DNA of 64,000 nt from Methanomicrobium sp. W14 (GCF_017875315.1 NZ_JAGGMM010000004.1:1-64000), one strand, 5' to 3'. Positions 15,901-25,458 are shown, counted from the first letter of the stretch. Notes: generated by a model from the letters alone, not told the origin. Program-made: numbers and translations.

Positions 15901-16572
15901 ATGCTGAGCACTTCCAAAATGCTTGTTCTTTTAACGGGCGGACTTATAGTATGCGTCGCTGCGCTGATGTTTATTGCGGGATTTTTTTATCCCGGGGGTT
16001 TTACGGCGCTTGGAATCACTCCTGAAAGTACATACAGCTATGATGTCAGTATAGACGCCTCCTCGGAAATATCCGGTGTCACATTTTTTCTGCCTCTTCC
16101 TGCATACATGGAAAGGTCGACCACAGGCGAGAACATCAAAGCTGAAGGTTATGGTTTTGGAAACGGCATAAAATCCGAACTTTTAGGTGCAAAGGATGCT
16201 TTGGCGCTGAAAGTATCTGCGGATACGCTTAAGGAGTCGCATTTTGGAAACATTGCTGAGTCAAAGACTTTGATAGACACCCTAAATCCTGCGGAAAATT
16301 CCGAAATTTTAAGGCCTGTCATGGATCTTACGGATGAACAGGGAAATACTGAATATGAGACGTATGTATATGCAAAATACGACGCTGACCCCGACTGCAC
16401 CGTTAAAATAACCATTAATTCATCAGGAAGGAACGAGTGGACATTTTTAAGTCCGCAAAGCAACAGCTTCACGAACACCGTGGAGATAACGCTCACCGGG
16501 CCGCAGGCGGGGTGGAATACCGCCAGGGCAAAGATTGATTCCGGAAACGGTGACCACATCATAACTATGTAA
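15901..16572 (+). CDS. Membrane-anchored protein of unknown function
   Basis: A 223-residue protein with one N-terminal membrane helix (MLVLLTGGLIVCVAALMFIAGFFY) and a predicted extracytoplasmic beta-rich domain of about 190 residues (SYDVSIDASSEISGVTFFLPLPAY, later TVKITINSSGRNEWTFL). I recognise no catalytic motif. GGTG precedes the ATG by about 8 nt. It stands between a glycosyltransferase gene and nreA and has its own short upstream region. It looks like a lineage-specific envelope protein. Confidence 0.7.
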   Translation: MLSTSKMLVLLTGGLIVCVAALMFIAGFFYPGGFTALGITPESTYSYDVSIDASSEISGVTFFLPLPAYMERSTTGENIKAEGYGFGNGIKSELLGAKDALALKVSADTLKESHFGNIAESKTLIDTLNPAENSEILRPVMDLTDEQGNTEYETYVYAKYDADPDCTVKITINSSGRNEWTFLSPQSNSFTNTVEITLTGPQAGWNTARAKIDSGNGDHIITM

Positions 16573-16640
16573 GACCGTAGTTATGGTCTTTTATTATTTT
16601 TTAGTTAATATCTTCAGGTAAAATTTTAGAGGTGCATGAT

Positions 16641-17804
16641 ATGGGCAGAGCCGGGATGTGTGTTATGTGCAAGGGCCGCGGGTTCTGCGGTCTTTCAAGG
16701 TGCCCTGTAATGAGCCGTTTTTATGCAAAAGCCGATACAAAACCATTTGACAGCTATATGGGCGAAAGCCCCTCTGTCTTTGTGGGAAGTTACAATTATC
16801 CCCAGATCTCAGGTGGTCCGCTGATGACTGGAGAGTCCGACAACCCCGAGTCATGGGTTTTAAAAAATTATTCCATAGATAAAATCGTATCCCTGAGGTC
16901 AAAGACTATACGCGGCTCAAAAAGTCTTGGCAGGACAAACGACAGCATCCAGGAGGTTGCCTTATCTCAAAAGCCTGTGGACGTGGAAGTGTCGTTTAAA
17001 AAACCTGTCAACTTCAGCCTTCAGTTTGACGGTACCCTTGCGCCGGTCGGCCTTTCGGGCGACATAAAAAAGATGGATGTCCTCGACAACCCAAGTGTTC
17101 CTGGAATTGTCGACAGGGTAACTTCCGATACCGACCTGAATGCATCAGAAGGTATATTCTCTCTTTACGGAAACGGAATAGACGTGCACCATATACAGAA
17201 CGTCCTTTCGGCAGGACTCATGGGAGCGGGAAAAAACAGAAAGTATGTCCCAACGAAGTGGAGCATAACCGCAGTAGACGACACGATATCAAAGATGCTG
17301 AAAAAAGAGGTGTCAAAGTATCCGCCGTTATCGGATATCATGGTCTTTTCAGGAGCACTTCATGCAAACCAGATAATCTGCATGCTTGTACCTGGAGGCT
17401 GGAAGTATGAGATGACTGAAATCTGGGAGAAGAACAGCCTCTGGGCCGGAGACTCAGAGGTAGTGTCAACCGACGGAGAAACGCTGAAGAACAAAAGCGG
17501 CTATTCTCCCATAGCAGGTGCCTATTATTCGGCAAGGCTTGCTGTACTTGAATACCTTTCAGGCATCAGGAGGTCTGCATCGGTTGTTGTCGTAAGAAGA
17601 GTGACAGGGGATTACTGGGCTCCTCTAGGTACATGGGTAATAAGGGAGGCTGCACGTCTTGCAATGAAAAATCCGCCTTATATATGCGAAAGCGTAGAAG
17701 AAGGCTCGGTGTATATAACAAAACTTATCGGGAACACCAGGTGGATTAATAGCGGAAAGCTTCTGAACGAATTAAAGACCCAGAAAACACTTTTTGACTT
17801 CTGA
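16641..17804 (+). CDS. nreA: DNA repair protein NreA
   Basis: A 387-residue archaeal Nre-family protein. An N-terminal four-cysteine zinc motif (C7-x2-C10-x5-C16-x4-C21) is followed by the family core (for example SGDIKKMDVLDNPSVPGIVDR near the middle and HANQIICMLVPGGWKYEM). The extreme C-terminus QKTLFDF is a PCNA-interacting (PIP-box-like) motif. In haloarchaea NreA acts with UvrABC-linked repair through PCNA; a repair role here is by family. GTG at 16632 opens the frame but overlaps GAGG, so ATG at 16641 (8 nt after it) is used. Convergent with the next gene, 15 nt apart. Confidence 0.92.
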   Translation: MGRAGMCVMCKGRGFCGLSRCPVMSRFYAKADTKPFDSYMGESPSVFVGSYNYPQISGGPLMTGESDNPESWVLKNYSIDKIVSLRSKTIRGSKSLGRTNDSIQEVALSQKPVDVEVSFKKPVNFSLQFDGTLAPVGLSGDIKKMDVLDNPSVPGIVDRVTSDTDLNASEGIFSLYGNGIDVHHIQNVLSAGLMGAGKNRKYVPTKWSITAVDDTISKMLKKEVSKYPPLSDIMVFSGALHANQIICMLVPGGWKYEMTEIWEKNSLWAGDSEVVSTDGETLKNKSGYSPIAGAYYSARLAVLEYLSGIRRSASVVVVRRVTGDYWAPLGTWVIREAARLAMKNPPYICESVEEGSVYITKLIGNTRWINSGKLLNELKTQKTLFDF

Positions 17805-17819
17805 AAAAATAAACTGAAT

Positions 17820-18659
17820 TTAGTGCCTTTTTGCAATAAATACTGCAAATGTGGTCATCGCACCAAAAACTGTGAAGATGCCGAAACCCGGGGACTGCGT
17901 CGCTGAAGGCGTAGTGCTTTCAGTCGGGACAGTGGTCTCATCAGAGATGCCCTTAGTGATGTGAATAACATATACGGATACTGTCTGGGGCCCTGATATC
18001 TGCTGGAATGTTGCAGTCTGGCAGGTGCTTGATAATCCTTCACCCTTTACGAATTCAACGGAAATGTCATATTCGTCAGGGTTGTGTGTATTATATATGT
18101 ATATGTCACCCGGAAGAAGACTTGTCTGCGTTATGTTTTCACTGGATTTTATAATAGTAACCGAAGCCGATGAGGCTGTGCATGTCGTTCCGGAGCATTC
18201 ATCGCAGTTTGGAACTGACATCGTTTTAAGCATATAACCTCCTTCAAGGGGCCTGAATACTGTCCTGTCCGGGTCTCCTATAATGTCAGTAACAACAGCA
18301 TCGGCCGAGATATTCGTAATCTTTGCAATACCGAGGTATGTCCCGCCGTCCCCGCCGAGGACTATAAACCTTACGGGGTCGCCGACGCTGAATGTTTCAA
18401 AAGCCGCATCATCAGGTACTGTCCCTGTTACGTTTCCTATGATTGTTGATGCTATCCATTCGCTTATTGGCATTGAGCCTGAGTATGAAGTTACAAACTG
18501 ATACTCGGAATCAATTGCGATAGTATTTTCGTCCTGGTTGACTGAAACAATTGTTCCCATGCCGTTTATTTCCTGCAAAACTGCGGATGCAGGCTGAAAC
18601 GCGAAGAGACAAACCAGAAACGCAGTTGTAAGCAGGACCAGACTTTTTTTTATAGCCAT
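17820..18659 (-). CDS. Secreted surface protein with PGF-CTERM-like anchor
   Basis: A 279-residue exported protein. Residues 1-26 form a signal peptide (ending QPASA). The mature domain has beta strands and four cysteines (CDECSGTTC and a later SSTCQ). A Thr/Ser/Pro linker precedes PGFGIFTVFGAMTTFAVFIAKRH: the PGF motif, one membrane helix and a basic tail. This is the layout recognised by archaeosortase A, which would cleave the anchor and attach the protein to lipid. GGTGG stands before the ATG. Function of the outer domain unknown. Confidence 0.82.
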   Translation of the reverse strand: MAIKKSLVLLTTAFLVCLFAFQPASAVLQEINGMGTIVSVNQDENTIAIDSEYQFVTSYSGSMPISEWIASTIIGNVTGTVPDDAAFETFSVGDPVRFIVLGGDGGTYLGIAKITNISADAVVTDIIGDPDRTVFRPLEGGYMLKTMSVPNCDECSGTTCTASSASVTIIKSSENITQTSLLPGDIYIYNTHNPDEYDISVEFVKGEGLSSTCQTATFQQISGPQTVSVYVIHITKGISDETTVPTESTTPSATQSPGFGIFTVFGAMTTFAVFIAKRH

Positions 18660-18835
18660 AATATAACCACCATTTTAGAAATGGTCGGCTATTAATATAT
18701 ATATGTTGATAACTGCCTCTTCAAAATTCAGGGGAAAACCCTTTTTACGTAAAAACAAGGTTTATAAATGTTACCCAAAATGTGAAAGGGGCAGTGGGGT
18801 CATTTCCGCCTGAATTAAAATGTTGATATTTAACG

Positions 18836-20476
18836 TTATTTTTTTGCAGACTGTACAGAAAAACGCTCTTCTATTGATGCAAGGGTTTCAATCTCATCAA
18901 TTGCCTTGTCGTCTCTGAGCCTGATAAATCTCGGGAAACGCAGCGCATAGCCGGCATCATAGTTGGGGCTTTTCTGGATTTCAGAGTATCCAACCTCAAA
19001 GACCAGTTCAGGTTCGAACCTGACGGAATTTCCTGACTCGGATATCACCGACTCCTTCAGAAGAGAGTACAGTTCAGCTAGCATATCATCAGATATTCCT
19101 GTCGCAACCTTTGATACCGGGATTAACCCGCCTCTTTCATCTCTGCACGCAAGAAGAAAAGACCCGAACATGTGTGCCCTTTTTCCTTCTCCCCATTCCG
19201 CTCCGGTTACGGCAAGGTCTATCGTATCTACGGCAGGCTTTATCTTTATCCAGTCCTTTCCCCTGATTCCCGGCGTGTAATGTGCGGAGAGCGATTTAAC
19301 CATTATTCCTTCGTGCCCGTTGTCAAGTGCGGAACGGTAGAATGATTCGATGTAATCCGTATCTCCTGAAACTATCTGGGGTGCGACAAAATCTTTCACG
19401 TTTGTATCAAGGATTTCCCTTCTTTTGGAGAAAGGAGTGTCTATCAAAGTCTCACCGTTTATATATATAATGTCAAAAACATTAGGGACAAGCTTCAGGC
19501 TTTCCATATGCCCTGCAATATCGTGTTTTCTCCTGAACCTTCTAAGTACATACTGGAAAGGAAGCGGTCGTCCGTTATCAACTGCTATAACCTCACCGTC
19601 AAGGATAACGTTTTCTTGTGTAGATGAAAGAAGCATCTTTGCAACATCGGGTATGGCTTCTGTTACGTCCTCAAGTTTTCTTGAATAGATCCTGCATTCT
19701 CCGCCTTTTTTATGGAACTGAAACCTTGTTCCGTCGTATTTGAATTCAGCCGCAACACTGCCTTCCTCTTCAACTATTTCTGAAATGGAGCCCTGTTTTG
19801 CAAGCATCATTTTTACAGGCCTGAAAAGCTCGATTTTCACCTCTGCAAGCGCTGACTCACCTTTTTTTGCAATGATTGCAACTTCTCCGAGGTCGTTTGA
19901 GGCCTGGTATGCATGCTCGACCGAATCCGGTGAGACTGAAAACGCCTTTGCAACCGCGTCCCTGACATTGCCTTCACCTATACCTATCCTTAATTCGCCG
20001 AGCATCAGCCTGGAGATATACCTGGCCTCCTTTGGTTTTGCGTTTGCAAAAAGACGCCTTAATACTTTCAGCTTCTCTTTCTGTGACCTGTTTCCGCCTA
20101 CTTCGGAGATGTAGAGAAAATCATTGTATACTTCCAGGAGGTCAAGAGACTGGGTAAAAAAAGAAGTCTGCTCCTTTTTCGAAAGAATGTTTTCTATCGC
20201 CCTTCCGGCATCCCCGCCTGTGTTGATCTTTTTTATAACGGAATTTTTGTTTTTTCCTGCAACGTATGCGACAGCCTCGTAGACCAGGTTGGGTCCGATT
20301 CCTGTTTTTTCAGGACTGTAATCCGGAAAGATTCTTCCCATCAGAAATCGTACAAAAACCGGCAGTTCTTCTTTTGAAAGCTCCCCGAGACATTCAGAAA
20401 CTATCTCTATTGAATCAAGCCTTCCGGACGTGTTTTCTATTTCTTCGCAGATTTCAGAGAATTCATTAAACAGCAT
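18836..20476 (-). CDS. lig: ATP-dependent DNA ligase
   Basis: About 546 residues in the order DNA-binding domain, adenylation domain, OB fold. The nucleotidyltransferase motif [12 protein letters not shown] places the adenylated lysine at about residue 246. Later motifs include [18 protein letters not shown] and KDWIKIKP. It seals nicks during replication and repair, using ATP. The frame opens at 20545, inside the upstream gene; ATG at 20476 ([12 protein letters not shown]) fits the family N-terminus, with ATG at 20485 as an alternative. The upstream MBL-fold gene stops 25 nt away, so the two may be co-transcribed. Confidence 0.95.
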   Translation of the reverse strand: MLFNEFSEICEEIENTSGRLDSIEIVSECLGELSKEELPVFVRFLMGRIFPDYSPEKTGIGPNLVYEAVAYVAGKNKNSVIKKINTGGDAGRAIENILSKKEQTSFFTQSLDLLEVYNDFLYISEVGGNRSQKEKLKVLRRLFANAKPKEARYISRLMLGELRIGIGEGNVRDAVAKAFSVSPDSVEHAYQASNDLGEVAIIAKKGESALAEVKIELFRPVKMMLAKQGSISEIVEEEGSVAAEFKYDGTRFQFHKKGGECRIYSRKLEDVTEAIPDVAKMLLSSTQENVILDGEVIAVDNGRPLPFQYVLRRFRRKHDIAGHMESLKLVPNVFDIIYINGETLIDTPFSKRREILDTNVKDFVAPQIVSGDTDYIESFYRSALDNGHEGIMVKSLSAHYTPGIRGKDWIKIKPAVDTIDLAVTGAEWGEGKRAHMFGSFLLACRDERGGLIPVSKVATGISDDMLAELYSLLKESVISESGNSVRFEPELVFEVGYSEIQKSPNYDAGYALRFPRFIRLRDDKAIDEIETLASIEERFSVQSAKK

Positions 20477-20501
20477 ATTAACCATTACCCCGGGGAAAAT
20501 A

Positions 20502-21278
20502 TTATATTTCAAAGGTCCTGCAGACCTCGTACTGGAGCGATACATCGATTACGGTATCAGATGAGTGCAGTCCGAGAGCGCTTTTTGCCGAGTCAAGGGC
20601 TTTTTTTGGGGTATTGTTCTCCTCGCTTAGGTGTGCCAGAACAAACCTTCCGATATCACAGCAGTTTTTGCTGATAAACTCCGAAGCGGCGTCGTTTGAG
20701 AGGTGACCCCTGTTGACGTCCCTTATTCTCTCTTTCAGAAACCTTGGATACGGTCCGTTTTCAAGCATGACCGGGCAGTGGTTGCTTTCAAGTACAACAG
20801 CACTGCAGCAGCAGAGATATTCTGCCATTTTCCCGGTGATATGTCCGGTATCGGTACAAAACCCGAGTTTTGACCCGTTTTCCGATATGCAGAACCCGCA
20901 CGGGTCGCATGCGTCATGATAGGTTGAAAAAGGCGTTATGCTGAAATCATCCTTTTCAAAGCTTTCTTTCGGCCTGCATACCTGCATCTCTATATACCTG
21001 TCAGACTTCCTTTTGTCCTCAAATTCCCATAGCGTTCCCTGTGTTCCCATAACAGGCACGTCAAGTTTTCTTGCAAGAACGTCAAGGCCCTTTATATGAT
21101 CAGAGTGCTCGTGTGTAACCAGAATTCCCTTTATAAGTTCCTCTTTTCCTCCTGCAAGGCTGAGCCTTCTTAATGTCTCCTTTGCACTTAAACCTGCATC
21201 AATAAGAAGCGCACCACTTTCGCCTTCTATATATGTGCAGTTACCCTTGCTTCCGCTTGCAAGGACTGTGACTTTCAT
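20502..21278 (-). CDS. MBL-fold metallo-hydrolase (YycJ/WalJ-like)
   Basis: A 258-residue metallo-beta-lactamase-fold protein. The metal motif THEHSDH is at residues 55-61, with further ligands likely at H121 (STYHD), D142 (CTDTGH) and H167 (ESNHCP), and a late histidine in LAHLSEEN. Members of this branch are nucleases or hydrolases linked to DNA metabolism in bacteria. It precedes DNA ligase on the same strand, which agrees with a DNA or RNA processing role, but the substrate is not known. Cysteine-rich in the middle (CCCSAVV). Confidence 0.88.
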   Translation of the reverse strand: MKVTVLASGSKGNCTYIEGESGALLIDAGLSAKETLRRLSLAGGKEELIKGILVTHEHSDHIKGLDVLARKLDVPVMGTQGTLWEFEDKRKSDRYIEMQVCRPKESFEKDDFSITPFSTYHDACDPCGFCISENGSKLGFCTDTGHITGKMAEYLCCCSAVVLESNHCPVMLENGPYPRFLKERIRDVNRGHLSNDAASEFISKNCCDIGRFVLAHLSEENNTPKKALDSAKSALGLHSSDTVIDVSLQYEVCRTFEI

Positions 21279-21404
21279 TGCAGTAATATTTGGTCTTATT
21301 CTCTAAATTTGTTTAGTATGAAGGATAAGCCTGAAAACCTTTTGGAGCTGAATGAATGTAACTGTCTTTAAAGTTATTTTTTCTTTTAAAAGCGGTTCTT
21401 TAAA

Positions 21405-21587
21405 TCACCCATGTTTCTCTTTTTCAAGCTCCACAAGAATCGGTGCGATAGTCCCGGAATGAATGCACCTTATCACAAATTCTGCAAGTTTTTTTGAGTA
21501 CCTTATATGAGCCGCCTGAAATCCCGCCAGAAATCCAAAGCATAATGTAACTATTGCAAGAAGTGCAATTCCGGATGCATCAGCCAT
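21405..21587 (-). CDS. Micro-membrane protein, paralogue of upstream neighbour
   Basis: A 60-residue protein with one N-terminal membrane helix (IALLAIVTLCFGFLAGFQAA) and a charged cytoplasmic tail ending PILVELEKEKHG. The upstream gene (21603-21776) encodes a protein of the same length and plan; they align without gaps at the GxxxG-type helix end, the KK dipeptide and the P(I/F)(L/I)VE(L/I)E tail. They are therefore a tandem duplication. A purine-rich GGACGGGAT precedes the ATG. Function unknown; the two may form a heteromeric membrane complex. Confidence 0.6.
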   Translation of the reverse strand: MADASGIALLAIVTLCFGFLAGFQAAHIRYSKKLAEFVIRCIHSGTIAPILVELEKEKHG

Positions 21588-21602
21588 TTCTATCCCGTCC
21601 TG

Positions 21603-21776
21603 TCATGATATATCCTCAATCTCAACAATAAACGGCTCAAATGAGCCGTCGTTCATGCATTTTTCGGCTGCGGCAAGAAATCTTTTTTTGAAATAGAAAT
21701 TCATCGCAAAATAGCCGGATACACATCCAAGGACAAAAAAGATGATTACAACTCCGATACCTATAATTATATCTAT
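21603..21776 (-). CDS. Micro-membrane protein paralogue with non-standard start
   Basis: The minus strand reads a helix IIIGIGVVIIFFVLGCVSGYFA, then FYFKKRFLAAAEKCMNDG and the tail PFIVEIEDIS before TGA at 21605-21603. It aligns along its whole length with the next gene (21405-21587), so it is probably real. The frame has no ATG, GTG or TTG at the expected N-terminus: the first ATG is in the middle of the helix. A run of eight G at 21785-21792 could be the ribosome binding site and is 8 nt before ATA at 21776, which I mark as the tentative start; ACG at 21779 is an alternative. A 5' truncation or G-run length change could also explain it. Confidence 0.45.
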   Translation of the reverse strand: MDIIIGIGVVIIFFVLGCVSGYFAMNFYFKKRFLAAAEKCMNDGSFEPFIVEIEDIS

Positions 21777-21895
21777 CGTAAATGCCCCCCCCTTTTCAGA
21801 AGAGTATGGTGTTTTTTTATAAAAAAACTTACTGTATAAAAAGGGAAATCTGCGAAGGGAAAAAATTTTTTAAAAGTAATGAATATGATTTTTTT

Positions 21896-22945
21896 TCAGC
21901 TGAAAACATGCACTGCGGCTGCCTTGAATGTGAGGTAAACACTGTCGCCCTCTTTTATTTCTATATCGTAAAAACCTCTCCTGGTAAGGACCGTCTGAAA
22001 AGAAATGCCGACATCGACCCTTACCTGCACCATCGTTCCGTTGTTGGTTATCGACTCGACCGTCCCCCGAAACGAGTTTCTTGCAGGCGTTTCAAGAGGA
22101 GCTTTTGAGATCATTATGTCTTCCGGCCTTACGGATGCATAAATTTCACCTGAAAGTCCTGTCTCGTAAGACGAGATATTAAGGCCGTCAACAGTTATGA
22201 TGGAACTGTTTTTTCCGGATGATATAACACCCCTGAATATGTTCTTGACCCCGACAAACCCTGCGATAAAACGGCAGTTGGGCTTTGAAAAGACTTCATC
22301 GGGAATTCCTGTCTGGATAATCTCACCTTTGTTCATCACACTGACGCGGTCTGCAAGGGAGAAGACCTCCTCGAAGTTGTGCGTTACATGTATGATTTTT
22401 GTGTTGTATCTCTGGTGAATTTTTTTAAGCTCTTTTCTGAGCTTTTCCCGCGTGTTTCCGTCGAGTGCACTTAGTGGTTCGTCTAAAAGAAGCACCTCGG
22501 GTTCCATTACAATAGCTCTTGCAATTGCTGTCCTCTGCTTTTCCCCGCCGCTCAGGTTTACCGGGCTTCTTTTAAGGAGGTGCGAAATACCGAGAAGGTC
22601 TGAGATATCGTCCACCTTTTTTGAGATATCTTCAGGACTTTTTTTGGCGTTTTTAAGCCCGAACGCTATATTGTCATATACAGATAAATGGGGAAAAAGA
22701 ACGAAGTCCTGGTAAACCATTGCGATTTTGCGGTCCTTAGGGTCTTCTGTTGTAATGTCCTTTCCGTTCAGGAAAATTCTGCCGCATCTTGGGATATAGA
22801 TTCCTGCAATAGTCTCAAGAAGTATGGTCTTTCCGGCACCGGTCGGCCCCAGGACTACCATGTACTCTCCTTCATTCACCTGCATGCTGACGTTTTTCAG
22901 GGAGAATTCACCAAGCTCTATTGAAATGTTTTTTACTTCAAGCAT
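21896..22945 (-). CDS. modC: Molybdate/tungstate ABC transporter ATP-binding protein
   Basis: About 349 residues: ATPase domain (Walker A GPTGAGKT at 33-40, Q-loop VYQD near 79, signature LSGGE at 131-135, Walker B VLLLDEP at 151-157, H-loop VTHN near 190) followed by a C-terminal TOBE-type beta domain (from about 280) that in this family binds oxyanion or regulates transport. The permease gene just upstream overlaps the possible TTG start at 22960; ATG at 22945 gives the standard N-terminus MLEVKNISIE. It powers import of molybdate or tungstate by ModAB. The last gene of the mod operon; could equally be named wtpC. Confidence 0.92.
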   Translation of the reverse strand: MLEVKNISIELGEFSLKNVSMQVNEGEYMVVLGPTGAGKTILLETIAGIYIPRCGRIFLNGKDITTEDPKDRKIAMVYQDFVLFPHLSVYDNIAFGLKNAKKSPEDISKKVDDISDLLGISHLLKRSPVNLSGGEKQRTAIARAIVMEPEVLLLDEPLSALDGNTREKLRKELKKIHQRYNTKIIHVTHNFEEVFSLADRVSVMNKGEIIQTGIPDEVFSKPNCRFIAGFVGVKNIFRGVISSGKNSSIITVDGLNISSYETGLSGEIYASVRPEDIMISKAPLETPARNSFRGTVESITNNGTMVQVRVDVGISFQTVLTRRGFYDIEIKEGDSVYLTFKAAAVHVFS

Positions 22946-22956
22946 ATCTAACCTGT

Positions 22957-23751
22957 TCAAATCTGGGTTGTTCCGCCGAACTTTTCAAACACATACAGTG
23001 AGATGACAGCAATCAGGATAAGTATTGCAGCAGCTGATGTTGCCATGTCAAGGTCTCCCGTTGACATGTTCAGGTATACTGCAACAGGAAGCGATTCTGT
23101 TTTCATCCTTGTCGCTCCCGCGACCATCAGTGCCGCACCGAATTCTCCTATCGCCCTTGACCATGTGATTACTGTACCGGCGATAAAACCGTCCTTTGCC
23201 ATCGGAAGGGTAACCCTGCAAAACGCACTGAATTCGCTGCACCCGAGTGTCCTTGCAACATATTCATAGCGTGGACTTATCGATGAAAAGGCTGACCGAA
23301 GAATTCTTACCATAAAGGGCAGGTTTACAAAAAACTGTGCGATAATAATACCATAAGGCGTAAATATGAATTTAATTCCGAGGGCGGTAAGCTCCTTTCC
23401 GAAAGATGTCGTCCCGAATAAAAGAAGCAGTCCCACACCGGCGACAAGCGGAGGAAGCGCAAGCGGCATGTCAATAGCCGTATTGATTATGTTTCTGCCC
23501 CTGAAATTGTACCTTGCAAGCGCATATGCCGTAGGCACTGCAAGAATTATGCAGAATATCGTTGATGTAACCGACGTAATAAGCGAAAGACCTATTGCAA
23601 AGCGAATTTCCTCTGATATGATGCTTGTAAAAAGGTTTTCGGGAGTCGGATATGTTACTATAAGTATCAGGACAATCAGGATAAACGCGGTCAGGAATAT
23701 GCCTGTTCCGATTGAGACGCGTTTTAGCCATGAATGCCTTATATCACTCAA
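22957..23751 (-). CDS. modB: Molybdate/tungstate ABC transporter permease
   Basis: A 264-residue permease with six hydrophobic segments. The conserved cytoplasmic EAA-type loop reads VARTLGCSEFSAFCRVTLPMAKDGFIAG (in two overlapping parts: AARTLG-like, then the G-x9-LP pattern), followed by the ModB/WtpB signature WSRAIGEFGAALMVAGA. It forms the membrane channel for molybdate or tungstate with ModC. Its start overlaps the end of trmO by 8 nt and its stop touches the possible start of modC, which shows tight coupling. Confidence 0.93.
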   Translation of the reverse strand: MSDIRHSWLKRVSIGTGIFLTAFILIVLILIVTYPTPENLFTSIISEEIRFAIGLSLITSVTSTIFCIILAVPTAYALARYNFRGRNIINTAIDMPLALPPLVAGVGLLLLFGTTSFGKELTALGIKFIFTPYGIIIAQFFVNLPFMVRILRSAFSSISPRYEYVARTLGCSEFSAFCRVTLPMAKDGFIAGTVITWSRAIGEFGAALMVAGATRMKTESLPVAVYLNMSTGDLDMATSAAAILILIAVISLYVFEKFGGTTQI

Positions 23752-24289
23752 TTTTTGTTCTCTCCCTGTCTCTCAAACCCTTCGGCGTCGCGTTCCATTC
23801 CTCAATGTCGTCTATGTGCTTTTCGTCGACCCACCCGCTTTTGACTTCGGTCCTGTTGTCAAACCTGTATACATAAGGTTTTATGTCAAGAAGCGGGGTT
23901 CCATCGAGAATGTCCACAGCCGAGATTTTAAGGCGGTTTTTGTTGACTTCAAGAAGGTTTACTATCGAAAATCCTATCGGGTTAGGCCTGTTGAAATGTC
24001 TTATCGCAAAAATACCTTTTGGGTTTTCCCCGTCAAGGAACGGCTCACGCACAAGTTTAAGCCCCTGTGCCCTGTCAAAGTGGTAAAGCAGAATGAGGTG
24101 GCTGAACTTTTCGATATCCTTGAGGCCGGGGGTATATTCGGGGTAAAGCTCTATCTCACCGACTGATTCATTGAATATGCCCTGTATAGGTGTGTTTTCC
24201 TGTTCAGTGTGCTCTGAATGAATAACTCCTATCGGGTGATATATAATCTCTTTTCCTTTCCATTTCTGCACTGTTTCTTCAGATGCCAT
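23744..24289 (-). CDS. trmO: TrmO-family tRNA methyltransferase (UPF0066/TsaA)
   Basis: A 181-residue single-domain protein of the TrmO/VirR family. Family segments are YHPIGVIHSEH, LILLYHFDRAQG, IFAIRHFNRPNPIGFSIVNLLEV (the RxxxRPNPIG core near residues 97-105) and ILDGTPLLDIKPYV. TrmO enzymes methylate N6-threonylcarbamoyl-adenosine 37 in tRNA using S-adenosylmethionine; several methanogen members sit in molybdate transporter operons and might have a different target. Here it lies between modA and modB and overlaps modB by 8 nt. The methyltransferase activity is inferred from family only. Confidence 0.88.
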   Translation of the reverse strand: MASEETVQKWKGKEIIYHPIGVIHSEHTEQENTPIQGIFNESVGEIELYPEYTPGLKDIEKFSHLILLYHFDRAQGLKLVREPFLDGENPKGIFAIRHFNRPNPIGFSIVNLLEVNKNRLKISAVDILDGTPLLDIKPYVYRFDNRTEVKSGWVDEKHIDDIEEWNATPKGLRDRERTKIE

Positions 24290-24399
24290 AATTTTTACCG
24301 TTCCTAAATTTTTAAGGGATAATAAGGCTTCAATGCCTTATTCATTAAAGATCAGAATATTATTCTGTCCCTTTAGATTTCTCTTAAAGAAAAAAAGAT

Positions 24400-25254
24400 T
24401 TATTGCTCATATGTGGAATTTGGATATGGAACAAATCCATACTTCTTAAGTACCGGCATTCCTCCCTTATCCGATGCCACATATTCTATGAACTCACGGG
24501 CTTCTTTGGGGTTTTCGGAGAACGTAAGTGTTCCTATTGGTATAACTCCGATTACGTTCTGGTCAACCGGTATCTCAATAAGGTCCATTTTGTCAGGGTT
24601 GTAAAGATCGGCCCATATAATACCTGCGTCGACGTTTCCGAGAGTAACATCCGTTACTATCTCGTTTACTGTCGCCCTTTCGACAACCACGTTTTTCATG
24701 ACCTTGTCAAGAATGCCGCTCTTGTTGAAGATGTTTTCAGCAACAGTCCCAAGAGCCATACTCTTTGGGTCTCCCATAGATATGTTTACTCCGGGATTTG
24801 TGAGGTCATCAAGAGATTTAATGTTCTTCGGGTTTCCTTTTGGCGTTGCTATTGCCGGGATATGGTATGTAAGGATTGTGGAATTTTCGATGAATCCTTT
24901 TTCGTTTGCCGCTTTAAACTCTTTTGATGCGCCTGGCATAAAGACATCACCTGTCTTTGTAAGCTCCATCTGTGCAAGCAGATTCCCGCACCCTGCGTAA
25001 TTGAAATTAAGCTGAATTCCGGTCTCCTTCTCAAAAGCATCGCCTATCTCCTGCATAGGTTTCTTCATACCTGCTCCGCAGTAGATCAGAAGTGAATTGT
25101 CCGATGAAGACGTTATCGTCTGCGTTACAGTTGCAGTCTGTGTTGCACCGGTATCGGGTGTAGTATTACTACTGCTCTGTGATGTACATCCGCAGAACAT
25201 TACTGCCAGAACAAACAGAGAGATCAAAAAAACATAGCCAGATCTTTTAATCAT
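24400..25254 (-). CDS. modA: Molybdate/tungstate-binding lipoprotein
   Basis: A 284-residue substrate-binding protein. The signal peptide ends in the lipobox MFCGC (Cys near residue 22), followed by a Ser/Thr linker. The two-lobed ModA-type domain begins LLIYCGAGMKKPMQEIGDAF, with oxyanion-contact regions at NYAGCGNLLAQ, GDVFMPGASKEF and VDAGIIWADL. It captures molybdate or tungstate outside the cell and delivers it to ModB. First gene of the modA-trmO-modB-modC run; a gap of 110 nt separates it from trmO. TATA-like sequence and a perfect palindrome lie upstream, so it probably has a regulated promoter. Confidence 0.93.
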   Translation of the reverse strand: MIKRSGYVFLISLFVLAVMFCGCTSQSSSNTTPDTGATQTATVTQTITSSSDNSLLIYCGAGMKKPMQEIGDAFEKETGIQLNFNYAGCGNLLAQMELTKTGDVFMPGASKEFKAANEKGFIENSTILTYHIPAIATPKGNPKNIKSLDDLTNPGVNISMGDPKSMALGTVAENIFNKSGILDKVMKNVVVERATVNEIVTDVTLGNVDAGIIWADLYNPDKMDLIEIPVDQNVIGVIPIGTLTFSENPKEAREFIEYVASDKGGMPVLKKYGFVPYPNSTYEQ

Positions 25255-25314
25255 ATAAGTATACAGTAGTGAGTAGCTATAGTAAAAATTTACGATTTAT
25301 ATTTTTATAATATC

Positions 25315-25329
25315 ACTTGTTAAACAAGT
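25315..25329. promoter_or_regulatory. Perfect 15-nt palindrome upstream of modA
   Basis: ACTTGTT-A-AACAAGT, seven perfect pairs around one base. On the modA strand it lies just upstream of the A/T-rich TATA-like stretch at about 25295-25310. This is where an archaeal activator, or an upstream repressor site, would bind. The regulator is unknown. Confidence 0.5.
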
Positions 25330-25444
25330 TCAGTTAACTAGTCTATTGCCGTTGAGGTAATAATAAAATATTTCATTATCTAATAAAAGTCCCAAAGAGT
25401 ATATGATTGTTGAACTTATAAATTAAAAAATGAATCTGTATGGA

Positions 25445-25458
25445 ATACTGTACAGTAT
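25445..25458. promoter_or_regulatory. Perfect 14-nt palindrome before the kinase gene
   Basis: ATACTGTACAGTAT is fully self-complementary and lies 35-48 nt before the ATG at 25493, downstream of an AT-rich TATA candidate near 25419. That position would cover the transcription start and suits a repressor operator. A partial match (GTATACAGTAG) occurs near the modA start at about 25260. Confidence 0.5.
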
